A stretch of DNA of 64,000 bases from Azorinus chamasolen. Its lineage: Eukaryota > Mollusca > Bivalvia > Cardiida > Solecurtidae. Location: contig OY755247.1 in the NCBI GenBank assembly GCA_963576725.1, positions 13,768,534-13,832,533 on the forward strand. The letters are read 5' to 3'. The notes below the pieces were generated by a model. The model was not told the origin of the DNA. It was given only the letters and a program-made list of their open reading frames with translations, and searched no databases. Shown here piece after piece: positions 31,413-42,854 of the stretch (positions are counted from its first letter, which is position 1; each line of letters begins with the position of its first letter). The translations under genes and the position numbers were made by a program.

Positions 31413-31559
31413 GGAACTAATTAATCTAATTAATATTCATGTCCTTATTTCTTACATGAATATTCATGGAGTAAAGACCTGGTAACAAAACCTCAATGAT
31501 AATGCAATACTCTGGCACTAATATCCCTCTTTTTGGACATAGAAATACTGATCCATTAA

Positions 31560-31798
31560 CCCCTTCCCTCATATAAACATGTTTTCACACATCTGCAAAC
31601 AGAGCAGACCCAGATCAGACGGCTCCTAGGGAGCCGTCTGATCAGGGTCTGTTCTGTTAGCTAATGGAACTTGATAGATCTGTTTCTATACTTTCTAAAA
31701 TGGCTAGTGTTCCACGTTCCATATTTCATTAGAACTAATTTATCCATGAATAATCAGTAGGTATTGAAATTCGTAATAAACATACAACATGGAAAGGG
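31560..31798 (-). mobile_element. P1 MITE
   Basis: TTAA 31556-31559 and 31799-31802. Hairpin GCAGACCCAGATCAGACGGC...CGTCTGATCAGGGTCTGTTC. The right TTAA is also the left TTAA of the next MITE. Confidence 0.85.
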
Positions 31799-31802
31799 TT
31801 AA

Positions 31803-31976
31803 CCTTTCGCCTGCTAAGTGCGATCTGACTAGTAATTGCAAACAGCTCGGATCCAGACAAAATGATGAGTAAGTCAGCATCTCAAGTCAATAGTTTCTCC
31901 AAAGTTTCAACCAATCAGACGTGAGTTAAAAACTGCAGCGTTTGAGCAGACGTAATTTTTTTCAGCAAACGAAAGG
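31803..31976 (-). mobile_element. P8 MITE sharing TTAA with P1
   Basis: TTAA 31799-31802 and 31977-31980. Ends CCTTTCGCCTGCTAAG / CAGCAAACGAAAGG. Hairpin arms CAGCTCGGATCCAGAC... are decayed. Confidence 0.7.
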
Positions 31977-32108
31977 TTAAAATTAGGATGAAAATTTAGA
32001 ATGTTGATTGAGACAAATACAAATGAAAATCAATACATACAAAGATAGAGTAATTTAACTTTTTCCTAGCTGGCTTCCTTAAGAATTTCTTCCCAATTTA
32101 TAAATTAA

Positions 32109-32300
32109 CTCTTTGTGCACAAAGTAATTTTTCGTCTGCAGCAATTGTTGTCTGCTTCAATTCGTTGATAAAATTTCTCTGATTCCGTTGCAAAGTGTCA
32201 AACAGTTTGGATCCTGATGAGACGCTGCGTTATGCGGAATCTCATCTGGATCCAAACTGTTTAGTAGTTAATCACAGTTGTGCCACTAGCACGCAAAGAG
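32109..32300 (+). mobile_element. P5 MITE, well preserved
   Basis: TTAA 32105-32108 on the left and TTAC on the right. Hairpin CAGTTTGGATCCTGATGAGA / TCTCATCTGGATCCAAACTG around CGCTGCGTTATGCGG. Right end AGCACGCAAAGAG. Confidence 0.8.
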
Positions 32301-32359
32301 TTACAGCAATCAGATTTTGTCTAGATAACCTTCAGCCTTATAATGAACCTTAAACTCTT

Positions 32360-32740
32360 TAGCCCTCACAGTGCGGGACAAGAGTCACTAATGTCCTTTG
32401 CAAACAGTGTAGACCCAGATGAGAGGGCTCCTAGAGGAGCCCTCTCATCAGGGTCTGCACTGTTTGTCATGTTGCACTTTTCTTTAAAATAAATCTTAAT
32501 TGGGAAGGGGCCTTAGCCTGCTGATTTGGGGAAGAATTATCGCTAAAAGTGCTGATTTGGGAAACAAAAAAGCTGGTGTAAGTTTGGATTTTGGGGAAAA
32601 CTGCATGATTTTAAAGAAATTTTCAATTGGGAAGGGGCCTTTTATAGGCCTCTGTTATAGAAGGTGAAAAACCCCTGTCACCATAAACTTGACCTGTTTG
32701 AATTTTGGAATAGTCTATTTGAAACCTCAGCGTTGTAAGG
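32360..32740 (-). mobile_element. P4 MITE with an insertion
   Basis: Short end GCCCTCACAGTGCGGGACA; hairpin CAAACAGTGTAGACCCAGAT / ATCAGGGTCTGCACTGTTTG around GGGCTCCTAGAGGAGCCC (about 32400-32467). Long side resumes ATAAACTTGACCTGTTTGAA and ends CAGCGTTGTAAGGG before TTAA. An unrelated piece at about 32487-32680 interrupts it. Confidence 0.75.
32487..32680. mobile_element. insertion with TTGGGAAGGGGCCTT direct repeats
   Basis: TTGGGAAGGGGCCTT occurs near both edges in the same orientation (32500 and 32626), with CTGATTTGGGGAA motifs between. Family unknown. Confidence 0.4.
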
Positions 32741-32768
32741 GTTAAATGTCAAGAAACAAGTATGTATA

Positions 32769-32934
32769 CAGTGGAACCAGTCATTTATTGAATAAAGCAG
32801 GTGCTTGCTTAATTCAGGACAAAAGTAATGCAGAAAGCTCCTATATGATCTTTCTGCATTACTTCTGACCTACATTAAGCTACCACCTGCTTTACAGAAC
32901 CATAATTTAACCTACCTTAGACAATGGTTCTACT
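32769..32934 (+). mobile_element. T1 MITE
   Basis: CAGTGGAACCAGTCATTTAT / GACAATGGTTCTACTG with TA. Hairpin GCAGAAAGCTCCTATATGAT. A decayed TTAA-MITE hairpin (AAACAGTGTAGAATCAGATC) follows at about 32945-33000. Confidence 0.8.
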
Positions 32935-33316
32935 GTACTTATATTTGCAAACAGTGTAGAATCAGATCAGAGGGTTCCTATAGGTTCTGCACTGTTTGTC
33001 GTTTAAATATTCCTCTAGCAAATTACATCCTTCTATACTAAATGGACTCTACAGCTTAACAAAGATCATGGGCAATTCCACTTATTGAAAAGGTTATTTT
33101 TGTTCACAAAATATTGTCCTCAGTGCTACAAATTCTTAACCCTTTCCCTAATGTAAGCGCATTTTGACGCTTCTACAAACAGAGTAGACCCAGATCAGAC
33201 GGCTCCTATAGGAGCCATCTGATCAAGATCTGCTCTGTTTGCTTATGCTGTAATATAGATCTGATTCTACAGCTTCTGCCTGAGGCAAAATGTTCTGTGT
33301 TCATATGCCATTATAA

Positions 33317-35413
33317 ACAAGATGTGTTTGTGAAACACTATGCCCCCTCGATATGATATTTGACCCTGAAGGATGACCTTAATCTTGACATGTCACCCCT
33401 CAAACTGTGCAGCTTCATGGGGTACACATGCATACCAAATATCAAGTCTGTATCTCTAATGGTTCAAAAGTTATGGCCAATGTTTAAAGTTGGTGACCTT
33501 TGACCATGAAGGATGACCTTGACATGTCACCCCTCAAACTGTGCGGCTTCATGAGAAACACATGCATACCAGTATCAAGGCTGTATATCTACTGGTTCAA
33601 ACGTTATGGCCAATGTTAATGACCTTTGACCTTCAAAGATGACCTTGACCTTGACATGTCACCCCTCAAACTGCAGCCAAATGAGAAACACATGTATACC
33701 AACTATCAAGTCTGTATCTCTACTGGTTCAAAAGTTATGGCCAATGTTAAAGTCAGTGACCTTTGACCCTGAAAGATGACCTTGACATGTCACCCCCAAA
33801 CTGTGCAGCTTCATGAGATACACATTTATACCAAATGTCAAGTCAGTATCTCTACTGGTTCAAAAGTTATGGCCAATGTTAAAGTCGGTGACCTTTGACC
33901 CTGAAAGATGACCTTGACATGTCACCCCCAAACTGTGCAGCTTCATGAGATGCACATGCATACCAAATGTCAAGTCTGTATCTACAGGTTCAAAAGTTAT
34001 GGCCAATGTTAAAGTCGGTGACCTTTGACCCTAAAAGATGACCTTTACCTTGACATGTTGCTCCTCAAAATGTGAAGCTTCATGAGATACACATGCATAC
34101 CAAATATCAAGACTCTATCTCTATTGGTTCAAAAGTTATGGCCAATTTGAAGTTGGTGACCTTTGACCCTGAAGGATGACCTTGACATGTCACCCCTCAA
34201 ACTGTGCAGCTTCATGAGATTCACAAGCATGCCAAATATCAAGTCTCTATCTGTACTGGTTCAAAAGTTATGGCCAATGTTAAAGTCGGTGATTTGACCC
34301 ATATGTTTGACCTCTGATCTTTAAGGGTGACCTTGACCTCGACATGTCACAACTCAAAATGTGCGGCTTTATGAGATACATATGCATGCCAATTATCATA
34401 TCTCTATCTGTACTGGCTCAAAAGTTATGACCAATGTTAAAGTTACAAACAAACAGACAATTTGACCTTTGACCCTGAAGGATGACCTTGACATGTCACC
34501 CTTCAAAATGCGCAGCTTCATGAGATACACAAGCATGCCAAATATCAAGTCTCTATCTCTACTGGTCCAAAAGTTATGGCCAATGTTAAAGTCAGTGATT
34601 TGACCCATATATTTTACCTCTGACCTTGAAGGATGACCTTGACCTTGACATGTCACCCCTCAAAATGTGCGGCTTTATGAGATACATAAGCATGCCAAAT
34701 ATCAAGTCTCTATCTGTACTGGCTCAAAAGTTATGACCAATGTTAAAGTTGCGTTAAAGTTACAGTCAAAAAAACAGACAATTTGACCTTTGACCCTGAA
34801 AGATGACCTTGACCTTCCACCCCTCAAAATGTGCAGCTTCATGAGATACACAAGCATGCCAAATATCAAGTCTCTATCTCTACTGGTCCAAAAGTTATGG
34901 CCAATGTTAAAGTCGGTGATTTGACCCATATATTTGACCTCTGACCTTGAAGGATGACCTTGACCTTGACATGTCACCCCTTAACCCTTTCCCTGTTGTA
35001 TATTCATGTCAGAAATAATGACGTCATGAATATTAATAAGATTATTTTTATAATGAACACAGCACATGTTTCCTCAGATAGAAGCTTTAGAATCAGATCT
35101 ACATTACACGATAAGCAAACAGAGCAGATCCTGATCAGATGGCTCCTATAGGAGCCGTCTGATATGGGTGTACTTTGTTTGCAGATGTGTCAAAATGCGC
35201 TTACATAAGCGAAAGGGTTAAAATGTGCGGCTTCATGAGATACATATGCATGCCAAATATCAAGTCGCTGTCTGTACTGGCTCAAAAGTTATGACCAATG
35301 TTAAAGTTGCTGACAAACAAACAGACAAACAGACAAACAGACAAACGGACAAACAGACAAACAGACAGACAGGGTAAAAACAATATGCCCCCCAGATTTG
35401 ATCTGGGGGGCAT
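33317..35413 (+). mobile_element. pearl-like element, about 14 core units
   Basis: 5' ACAAGATGTGTTTGTGAAAC then ACTATGCCCC. Units of about 140-150 bp carry GATGACCTTGACATGTCACC and GGTTCAAAAGTTATGGCCAA. A GACAAACA microsatellite (about 35312-35375) and a terminal hairpin TATGCCCCCCAGAT / ATCTGGGGGGCATA follow. Minus-strand frames of 86 and 91 codons (34396-34656, 34702-34977) are copies of one another through the array and are not genes. Confidence 0.85.
34985..35217 (+). mobile_element. P2 MITE nested in core unit
   Basis: TTAA 34981-34984 and 35218-35221. Host unit GTCACCCC | AATGTGCGGC; other units read CACCCCTCAAAATGTGCGG uninterrupted. Hairpin GCAGATCCTGATCAGATGGC...GTCTGATATGGGTGTAC. 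Confidence 0.85.
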
Positions 35414-35482
35414 AAAAATAATCTCATTAATATTCATGATGTCATTATTTCTTACACGATTATACAACAGGGAAAGGGTTAA

Positions 35483-35969
35483 AACAGATTTTTTTTCATT
35501 TTATCTTTAAAACTGTGATCAAATTGTCATATAGATTGAGACACAGAGTAACTGTTTGCATAGGCAATCACATATTCCAAGCTAGCATGCTGTGAATTTA
35601 AACCTTCATTAAAATTTAACCCATTATCCGATATTGACGATATTCAATGCCTTTGCTAATTCCCTCATGTAGTCGTTTTTCGACAACTAATATTGATTGC
35701 TCCTTCATGTAGACACCTTTTGACACTTTTGACTATTCTCTTATGTAGACATCATTTAACGTCCCTTATTTATAGCAAAAAATACCCACTGTTACTTTCA
35801 TTTTCCAATCACAGGATGTTTACTATCAGAAAAAGTAATCTCACGGTTTTCAAGGGAATGCCTATTTCTAGTTAAAATATTACTAAATAAAAATATTGTG
35901 TAATAAATAAATGACAAAATAGCGGGGTTGTCAAAACATTTCAGTTTCAGACGCACCATCACCGGATTC
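35483..35969. other. stretch with weak internal repeats
   Basis: CTCATGTAGACATC-like motifs recur three or four times (35663-35760). No gene, hairpin or terminal signature recognised. Confidence 0.45.
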
Positions 35970-36075
35970 ATCCTACTACAGAGCAGACCTTTATCAGACC
36001 GCTCCTGCAGGAGCTACCTAATCTGGGTCTATTCTGTTTGCAAAAGCATAGAAATGTGTATGAGTAAAGGGTTAT
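35970..36075 (+). repeat. P2 hairpin and short end
   Basis: GCAGACCTTTATCAGACCGC...ACCTAATCTGGGTCTATTC then GTATGAGTAAAGGGTTA. The long side is missing. Confidence 0.55.
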
Positions 36076-36193
36076 AGGTCAAGATTGCTGCTGTGACATC
36101 TTGAAATATATGAACAGTTACAATTTGATCAGTGATTTGAATCTACCTAATTCTCAATAGTTGGGAGTTTTGCACTCTGAGTCTTAATTCTAA

Positions 36194-36950
36194 ACAAGAG
36201 GGCCATGATGGCCCTGATATCGCTCACCAGACAATCAGAGGAGATTTTCAAAGTTTTCACTGTATGTTTCTATTGAAAACTGGCCACCCCTGGGGCGGGG
36301 CCAATATTGACCCCAGGCATATAATTTATATTACTTTTGTAGAGGACCTGAACATGATGCTATGTGCCAAATATGAAAGCTGAGAACCCTGTGGATTCAG
36401 AAAAGAAGATTTCACTGTTTCTATAGAAAACTGACCACCCCTGGGGCGAGCCAATTTTGATCCAATTGGCAATTAACTTATATAACTTTTGTAGAGGATC
36501 TGAACATGATGATATGTGCCAAATATGAAAGCTGAGAACCTTTCAGTTTCAGAGGAGAGGAGAAAGTTTTTACTATATGTTTCTATTGAAAACTGGCCGC
36601 CACTGGGGTGGGCCAATTTTGACCCCATGGGCAAAATTTATATAATTTTTGTACAGGACCTGAACATGATGCTATTTGCCAAATATGAAAGCTGAGAACT
36701 TTCCAGTTTCAGAGGAGAATAATTTCAAAGTTTTCACTATAAATGTTTCTATTGAAAACTGGCCACCCCTAGGCAGGGCCAATTTTGACCCCAGGGGAAT
36801 AATTTATATAACATTTGTAGAGGACCTGAACGTGATGCTATGTGCCAAATATGAGAGTTGATATCAGAACCTTCCATTTTCAGAGAAGAAGATTTTCAAA
36901 GTTTTCACTATACATGTATGTTGATATTGAAAACTGGCCACAAAATAATG
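36194..36950 (+). mobile_element. pearl-like element, 3'-truncated
   Basis: 5' ACAAGAGGGCCATGATGGCC then TATCGCTCACCAGACAATC. About five core units (GTTTCTATTGAAAACTGGCC, GAGGACCTGAACATGATGCT). It stops near 36950 without microsatellite or hairpin. Same subfamily as 60744 and 61600-63260. Confidence 0.75.
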
Positions 36951-37029
36951 CATTTTATTGATGTGTATTCACTGGATACAAATGGCGGTTACTAACAATG
37001 GCATCTGGAAACAATCAAGGTATATATAT

Positions 37030-37145
37030 ATACAGTCTAGACTGTCATAACGACTGCTAAAAACGACTCTCTCTGTTATCTGCTGCTAAAAACAATTCCC
37101 TCTGTTATCTGACCCTAAAATGTCCTCTGGATGCATTTTCCTATA
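37030..37145 (+). repeat. possible TA-element end fragment
   Basis: TATATATATATACAG then TCTAGACTGTCATAACGACT, with ACTCTCTCTGTTATCTGCTG repeated once. A CAGT-type terminus is suggested, but no partner end was found. Confidence 0.3.
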
Positions 37146-39407
37146 CAGTATTATAACGGCGTTATTTCGACTCGTTTTTCCGAGATACCCGCCTATTCCG
37201 AGGGAATCTTGAGGTCCCGGCTCAAATTCTATCAAATCTCATTGAAAATACCTGCATTAATCCGAATAGTGATAATCTGAAAATTCGAGCATGTGTGCTG
37301 GTCCCGCGGATCATTCTGGTTCCCTTTATTGATTGTTTAATTCGAGCACGGTGTTTTCCCACCTTCGAGGTAATTATTCACACCTTCTCGATACCCTGTC
37401 GTAACCTTTTGAAAGATCCGTCTATGGGGCATTAGATCTTCCAAATGTGTGAATAACACATTAATTGAATGCAGACTTTACTTTGGAGTAAATAATGATG
37501 AGAATTTAATAAACAAAGAGTCACAATTATAATTTGCATACGTTCGCAAACGTGTAGTGATTTTTCGGTACTGCTGAAAGTGTGCCATATAACGTCTTTC
37601 TGCTTTAAATTCTGAAATAGTGCAGTGCTTTTCGTGTAATACTTTGAAATTCGCAATATTTTGGTACTTTTAGACAGTCTCGTTCATGCAGACTCTTGCT
37701 ACGACGGATGAACGAGAATAACTATTTCAGACGAAAAAAGCCAAGTGTTCCGATTATTAATTAAATGGGTCACTCGCCCTGATTTTCTTTACTACGAAGC
37801 AGCACGGGAACGAAACGATAATGTTTGTTTGTGCACCCAACTCAGCACCAATCACTAAATTAATGTCGACTAATGGAAAATTATGCAAAATAAATGAAAC
37901 TAGGGGTTTGTTTTTGTCACAAAAACAGATGTCTCCCCCTCCCATCCTCTTTCCAATACACAAGTGTAATGTAACTCCAAACTTATCAGGGTCTAATTTT
38001 TAAGTCATCAGGTGCAACAACTCCAACATTGTCAGGGGGAGACAATTCAAAAGTCCCAGGTACACGAAAACACATGCGAGTCAACATTCTTGTGAAGTTT
38101 GGTGACTCTAGTACTAGTGGTTTCAGAGATACATGCGACACAACGTAAAGTTTCTCTTATTTTAAGTCATACGGGGCAGTAACTCCAAAGTTATCAGGGG
38201 GAGACAATTAAAAAACCCAGATGCACAACAACTTATGCTGGTGAACATTCCTGTGAAGTTTGGTGACTCTAGCCCTATTGGTTTTAGATATATGTGCAGC
38301 ACAAAGTTTCTCTAATTTTAAGTTAACATATCAGGGGCAATAACTCCAAAGTTATCAAGGGGAGACAATTCAAAAATCCCAGGTGCACAACAACTCATGC
38401 TGGTCAACATTCCTGTGAAGTTTGGTGACTCTAGCCCTATTGGTTTCAGAGATATGCACGACACTAAGTAAAGTTTGTCTTATTTTAAGTCATCAGGGGC
38501 AATAACTCCAAAGTTATCAGGGGGAGACAATTAAAAAAAACCAAGAGCAAAACAACTCATGCTTGTGAACAATCCTGTGAAGTTTGGTGACTCTAGCCCT
38601 ACTGGTTTCAGAGATATGTGCGACACAAAGTTTGTATAAATCTAAGTATTCATATCAGGGGCAATAACTCAAGAATTATCAGGGGGAGACAATTCAAAAA
38701 CCAAGGTGCACAACAACTCATGCTGGTGAACATTCCTGTGAAGTTTGGTGACTCTAGTACTAGTGGTTTCAGAGATACGCGCGACACAAAGTTTTTCTAA
38801 TTTTAAGTCATCAGGGGCAATAACTCCAAAGTTATCACGGGGAGACAATTCAAAAAACCCAGGTGCACAACAACTCATGCTGGTGAACATTCCTGTGAAT
38901 TTTGGTGACTCTAGCCCAACTGGTTTCAGAGATACGCGCGACACAAGTTTGTGACGGACAGACAGACGAACGGACAGACGGACGGACAGACAGACGGACA
39001 GACAGACAACTCTGGCAAAAACAATATATCTCCCCATAAATGGGGGAGACATAATAACGCTATACGCTATGACTGTTCTGGGGATATGTCTAAATGGTTT
39101 GAAACAAGTTTTGAGTTTATTGTGAAGGGTCCGACGAACGGACCCATACAAATTATAGTGAAACTTTGGTCGTCGATGTGAATTGTGTTTTCCGTTATCA
39201 CTTATATAAGGAAAGAATCTATGAATTATATATGCATTGAAGTTCATAATAATGTTGAAAAAGTTTACTGTGAAGAAATACACTTTCTGTCGTCGTCAAA
39301 CAATGCTCTTAGGAAATGACATAAAATGCTCTTGTTCTTTCGAGCATCGCGATAATCTGAGATTTTTGCTGATTCCCGATGGTGCTCGAAATATCGCCAA
39401 TATACTG
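37146..39407 (+). mobile_element. T3 element, copy 2, with insertion
   Basis: CAGTATTATAACGGCGTTAT / ATATCGCCAATATACTG with TA on both sides. Sequence is close to copy 1 on both flanks of the insertion (CAGCACGGGAACGAAACG; TAAATGGTTTGAAACAAG). Copy 1 shows the uninterrupted arrangement. Confidence 0.8.
37893..39052 (+). mobile_element. pearl-like element, GTCTCCCCC type
   Basis: Starts near AAAAACAGATGTCTCCCCC. About six core units (CAATAACTCCAAAGTTATCA, GGTGACTCTAGCCCTACTGG). GGACAGAC microsatellite (about 38955-39007), then a hairpin ATATCTCCCC..GGGGGAGACAT. The insertion in T3 fixes the outer limits; its 5' end is less typical. The 204-codon minus frame 38669-39283 crosses array, microsatellite and T3 and is not a gene. 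Confidence 0.75.
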
Positions 39408-39434
39408 TATATAGTTGGACTGGTATTAATGACT

Positions 39435-40409
39435 ACAGTCGAATCGCGGTCAATCGAATTTCGCTCACTCGTTTTGACGGTTTAACTCGTCCAAAGGCAA
39501 AGGTCCCAGCGTGTCTGCATAGTAATTATATGTATAAACAATGCTTTCACTCGGACATTCGTTAAATCGGATAATTCGATCATTGGGACGGTTTGTCAGG
39601 TCCTAACAACCAATAATTACCTTGTTTTTGACACGTTCACTCGAACACTGCTTAGACTTCACGGCGCTGTGGTTATTACCACTTCGTGATTTTCACACCT
39701 ATTTCGAAACCCTTTGATCGCGGATTATCGAGTGAACGGTTTTAATGCATATGGTCAAAACTGCCCTGACACTTGTCACTTTTGTTTTTAACTGTGATCA
39801 AACAACAAGCTAATAGAATAACGGGTTGCCTATAAATACAAAGTGACTTATTGCAATTTCATTCACTCGCTATTACAATTGCACTTGCATATCGACTACA
39901 AGTAGCAGTAACTGTGCTACACATTATGCTAAATTTGTATTCTACATGTGTTGTGTTTAGTTACTCGGCTTTTCATCTGAATTCAAACTTTTTGCAAAGG
40001 TGAGCAGCAGAGTAAAGACTACAAAATGATCGGCTCCTTGTTTGTACATGCATGTCTTACTATTTGCATTACTGTTTCCCTGTCATCATTTATGCACTGT
40101 TTTTGTTTTATAAAATGTATATTTATGAATGGTAAAATATGCTAATATATGAATAAAATATAAAGTAAATTCAATTTCGTTCTTGTACTTATTTCTCTAC
40201 CAGTTACAACTTTCAGCATTCAATGATTATTATGTACATGACAAATATTCCCAAGGCAACGTCCATGTAGTATAACTTACGATACTGTAAGTTTCACGAC
40301 ACCAATTAAGATGGCGGCTGAGATAATGGAAATGCAACTACTCGGACGATGCGCTGGTTCGAACTTGGTTCGGGGTCCATTGGAGGTTCGAGTTATCGCG
40401 ATTCGACTG
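39435..40409 (+). mobile_element. T4 element
   Basis: 975 bp. CAGTCGAATCGCGGTCAATC and, inverted, CAGTCGAATCGCGATAACTC; TA at both ends. No transposase frame. The interior right side has AAGATGGCGGCTGAG, an isolated GC-richer patch. Confidence 0.85.
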
Positions 40410-40479
40410 TACCTGACTTATGCGTATAACGACCATAAAACACAACTCCAAAAACCAAATGCTATTAAATTAGACTGTT

Positions 40480-40634
40480 AATTATCAAAATTCAAACAGG
40501 TCAAGCTTACAGTGAATATTTAGGGATGTTTCTAAAGAAAAGTTTAACATGACAAACAGTGCAGACCCTGATCCTCTGGGTCTGCACTGTTTGCAAAGGA
40601 CATTAGTGACTTGTGTCCCGCACAGTAAGGGTTA
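40480..40634 (+). mobile_element. P4 MITE, left end lost
   Basis: AAATTCAAACAGGTCAAGCT, GAATATTTAGGGATG and a hairpin shortened to GCAGACCCTGATCCTCTGGG. Right CCCGCACAGTAAGGGTTAA. Confidence 0.65.
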
Positions 40635-41224
40635 AGACCGCAGTTGTAAAGGACGAATCCTTTCTCTGGACCACTGATCTTACGTATGCAACCAAAAAGG
40701 GCGTAACGGATGGCTAAAGAGTTGAAATTAAATTCACCACCATGAGTTCTGCTGTGAGAATTCCATCAAGACATTGCAAACAGGGTAGACACAGATTAGC
40801 ATTTGGCATCTGATCAAGGTCTGCACTGTTTGCGAGTAGTACCTACTTGCCTGATAAATAGTGTATATCCTGATCAGATGCTGATTTTTTAATGCAGCAG
40901 TAACTGTTGATATAGATCTACATGCATTGTTCCAAAACCCGGCATTAATCGAAGTCATATTTTGTCTGGCATTAAAATTTACCTTTGATTTTCAAACCCG
41001 AAACTGGCAACAAACATGGATTATAGACCAGTAAACAAAGACAATCAGAGCGACACCATTTTGAAGAAATGTCAAACAATGTGAAGTAGTAAAATCATAA
41101 TTATCAGCATAGTAAAACTCTGCCTGACTGCGATGTGTGTTAGATGCATGATTAAAATGGTTCTTTTGATTATTAATTGCAGCATGTTTGTTTTAATTTT
41201 TAATGTGTTCATAATTAAGATGTA
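40635..41224. other. stretch with one hairpin, otherwise unassigned
   Basis: 40774-40836 is a decayed hairpin (GCAAACAGGGTAGACACAG...GGTCTGCACTGTTTGC). Nothing recognised from about 40850 to the mariner. Short open frames only. Confidence 0.45.
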
Positions 41225-41226
41225 TA

Positions 41227-42549
41227 CGAGGGGTGTTCCAAAAATAATGTCACTTGCATCGGTGCTCATATAGCGGAAGTGCTTTTGTTCATTTTAATTT
41301 GCTCTGCCCTTCAAAATACTCTCCGCCAGCCAGAATACACCTTTTTAGCCGGTCAATCCATTTTTGGAAGCATTTTTCATACTCTTCAATGGGGACACCC
41401 ATCAGACACTGATAAACAGCAGATCCAAGGGCATTTCTCGAATTGTATCTCCTTCCAGATAAATGATATTTAAGTTTTGGAAAGAGAAAATAGTCGCAGG
41501 GGGCCAAGTCTGGCGAATACGGAGGGTGCGGAAGGACGGTAACCTTCTCTGACTCCAAAAAGTCAGTCACAATACGTGCCTTGTGAGCGGGTGCATTATC
41601 ATACTTAAGTCCTGTTTTGGGGCGGCTACTTTTGTAGTAGTTCTTCAATTTTCTCAGAACAACGTTTTTATAGAACTTGCCTGTGACCGTTCTGCCTTTT
41701 GGCACCGGGATTTGAATAGCTGGACCCTTATTAGTGAAAAAAATAGCATACAAAACCTTCTTTACCGTTCGTATTCGTTTGGCAATACTTGGGCGTCTGG
41801 CATTTTTAGTGGCCCATATTCGGTTGGAAACCTTCCGCTTTGGTTCAAAATAATACACCCAGGTCTCATCACCAGTGACTATATTATCAAAAGCCTTTTT
41901 ACTATATTTTGGGTACATTTTGAGAAGTTTTTTTGCCATTGTTACACGCGTCTTCTTTTGCTCATCCGTTAACAAATGGGGTATCCATCTTGCATTTATC
42001 TTTCTAACTTTTAGGTGTTTCTTCAAAATTGCATGAACTCTTGCTAACGACAAGTTTGTCATTCAAGCCAATTGTCTTACGGTGAATCGAGCATCAGTTT
42101 TGAAGATATTTCGGATTTTTTCTATGTTACCTTTGGTCGTAGTTGTTGCAGGACGACCTGGGCGAGCAGCATCTTTCAGTTGCTGCTGCCCAGCACTAAA
42201 TTTAGCTACCCACCTACAAACAGTCCTGTGGGACATTTGGCCCTCCCCATAAATGTCACACACCTCGCGGTGAATATCTACAGCCTTTATGCCGAGTAAT
42301 GACCTACCTTTTATATAGGCCCTAATTTCAAGAACATTTTCAGCTCGTTTTCCTGTCATTTTGTGTATAGTCTAACGAATAGGCTATGAAACGATGTACA
42401 CTGTACCGAGGCAAGTGAACGTGTGGACGAGATATTTACCTGTGTCACGAGCCAGTGATCACTCAATCGACACGAGGTGGTTTTGTGCATGAATTGCACG
42501 ATTTCCGCGAAATAAAGCAGAGATGACATTATTTATGGAACACCCCTCG
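41227..42549 (-). mobile_element. mariner transposon, full length
   Basis: 1323 bp flanked by TA (41225-41226, 42550-42551). Terminal inverted repeats of about 27 bp begin CGAGGGGTGTTCCA and differ at about two positions (AAAATAATGTCAC versus TAAATAATGTCAT). It carries a single transposase reading frame on the minus strand, broken by one stop (next entry). Size, termini and target all fit the mariner branch of Tc1/mariner. Confidence 0.95.
41289..42359 (-). pseudogene. mariner transposase, one in-frame stop
   Basis: The transposase cuts and pastes the element by binding its terminal repeats. The frame starts ATG at 42359 (MTGKRAENVLEIRAY) and ends at 41289, 356 codons with one internal TGA (42065-42063) after VRQLA, followed at once by MTNLSLARVHAIL in the same frame. 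A CGA-to-TGA change (CpG decay) would explain it. N-terminal helix-turn-helix region about residues 1-110 (HRTVCRWVAKF; AARPGRPATT), then WIPHLL, and the catalytic triad D164 (TGDETW), D254 (YDNAPAHKA) and D289 (YSPDLAPCDYFLF). The last two are separated by exactly 34 residues, the D,D34D signature of mariner. Otherwise undamaged; read-through or an internal start at 42062 would give a protein lacking most of the DNA-binding domain. It may be recent. Confidence 0.93.
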
Positions 42550-42609
42550 TATTCGGTTCTGTTCTTCTTGTAAGAATAAATGAGACTTAAATTGCACAAC
42601 ACACAATGG

Positions 42610-42725
42610 ATGGTGTTAATATAAATGCCTTAATAAGCATCTGCAAACAGAGTAGACCCAGATCAGATGGCTCCTATAGGAGCTGTCTGATCAGGGTCTG
42701 CTCTGTGAGCTAGTGGAACAATTGA
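42610..42725 (-). mobile_element. P1/P2 fragment with hairpin
   Basis: Hairpin GTAGACCCAGATCAGATGGC...GTCTGATCAGGGTCTGCTC around TCCTATAGGA. The short side is partial and the long side is lost after AGCTAGTGGAAC. Confidence 0.6.
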
Positions 42726-42854
42726 GACACCATTCCTAAGTGTCAAACTTGACATGAAAAGGAACATATGTAAACATTATAGACCAAGACCAGAGGTCCC
42801 CAGAAGGAGATCTGCATATGGACCTTCAAGCAACAATTAGATTGGTGTATAACA

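Larger units (their letters stand above)
29935..31470 (-). mobile_element. P2 MITE holding two pearl-like elements
   Basis: Left part: one hairpin arm (ATCTAATCCGGGTCTGCTC) and TGTGTTCATATGCCATAATA. Right part resumes at about 31413 with CTAATTAATATTCATGTCC and ends ATTCATGGAGTAAAG. The two inserted elements and a P3 lie between. Confidence 0.6.
33140..35478 (-). mobile_element. P2 MITE holding a pearl-like element
   Basis: TTAA 33136-33139 and 35479-35482. Hairpin GTAGACCCAGATCAGACGGC...ATCTGATCAAGATCTGCTC. The long side breaks at CATATGCCATTATA and resumes AATAATCTCATTAATATTCA. Confidence 0.8.

Noticed and set aside
38669..39283. 204-codon open frame on minus strand
   Set aside because: Crosses a pearl core array, its microsatellite (giving a VCLSVCLSVRLSVRLS-type run) and T3 sequence; repeat artefact.
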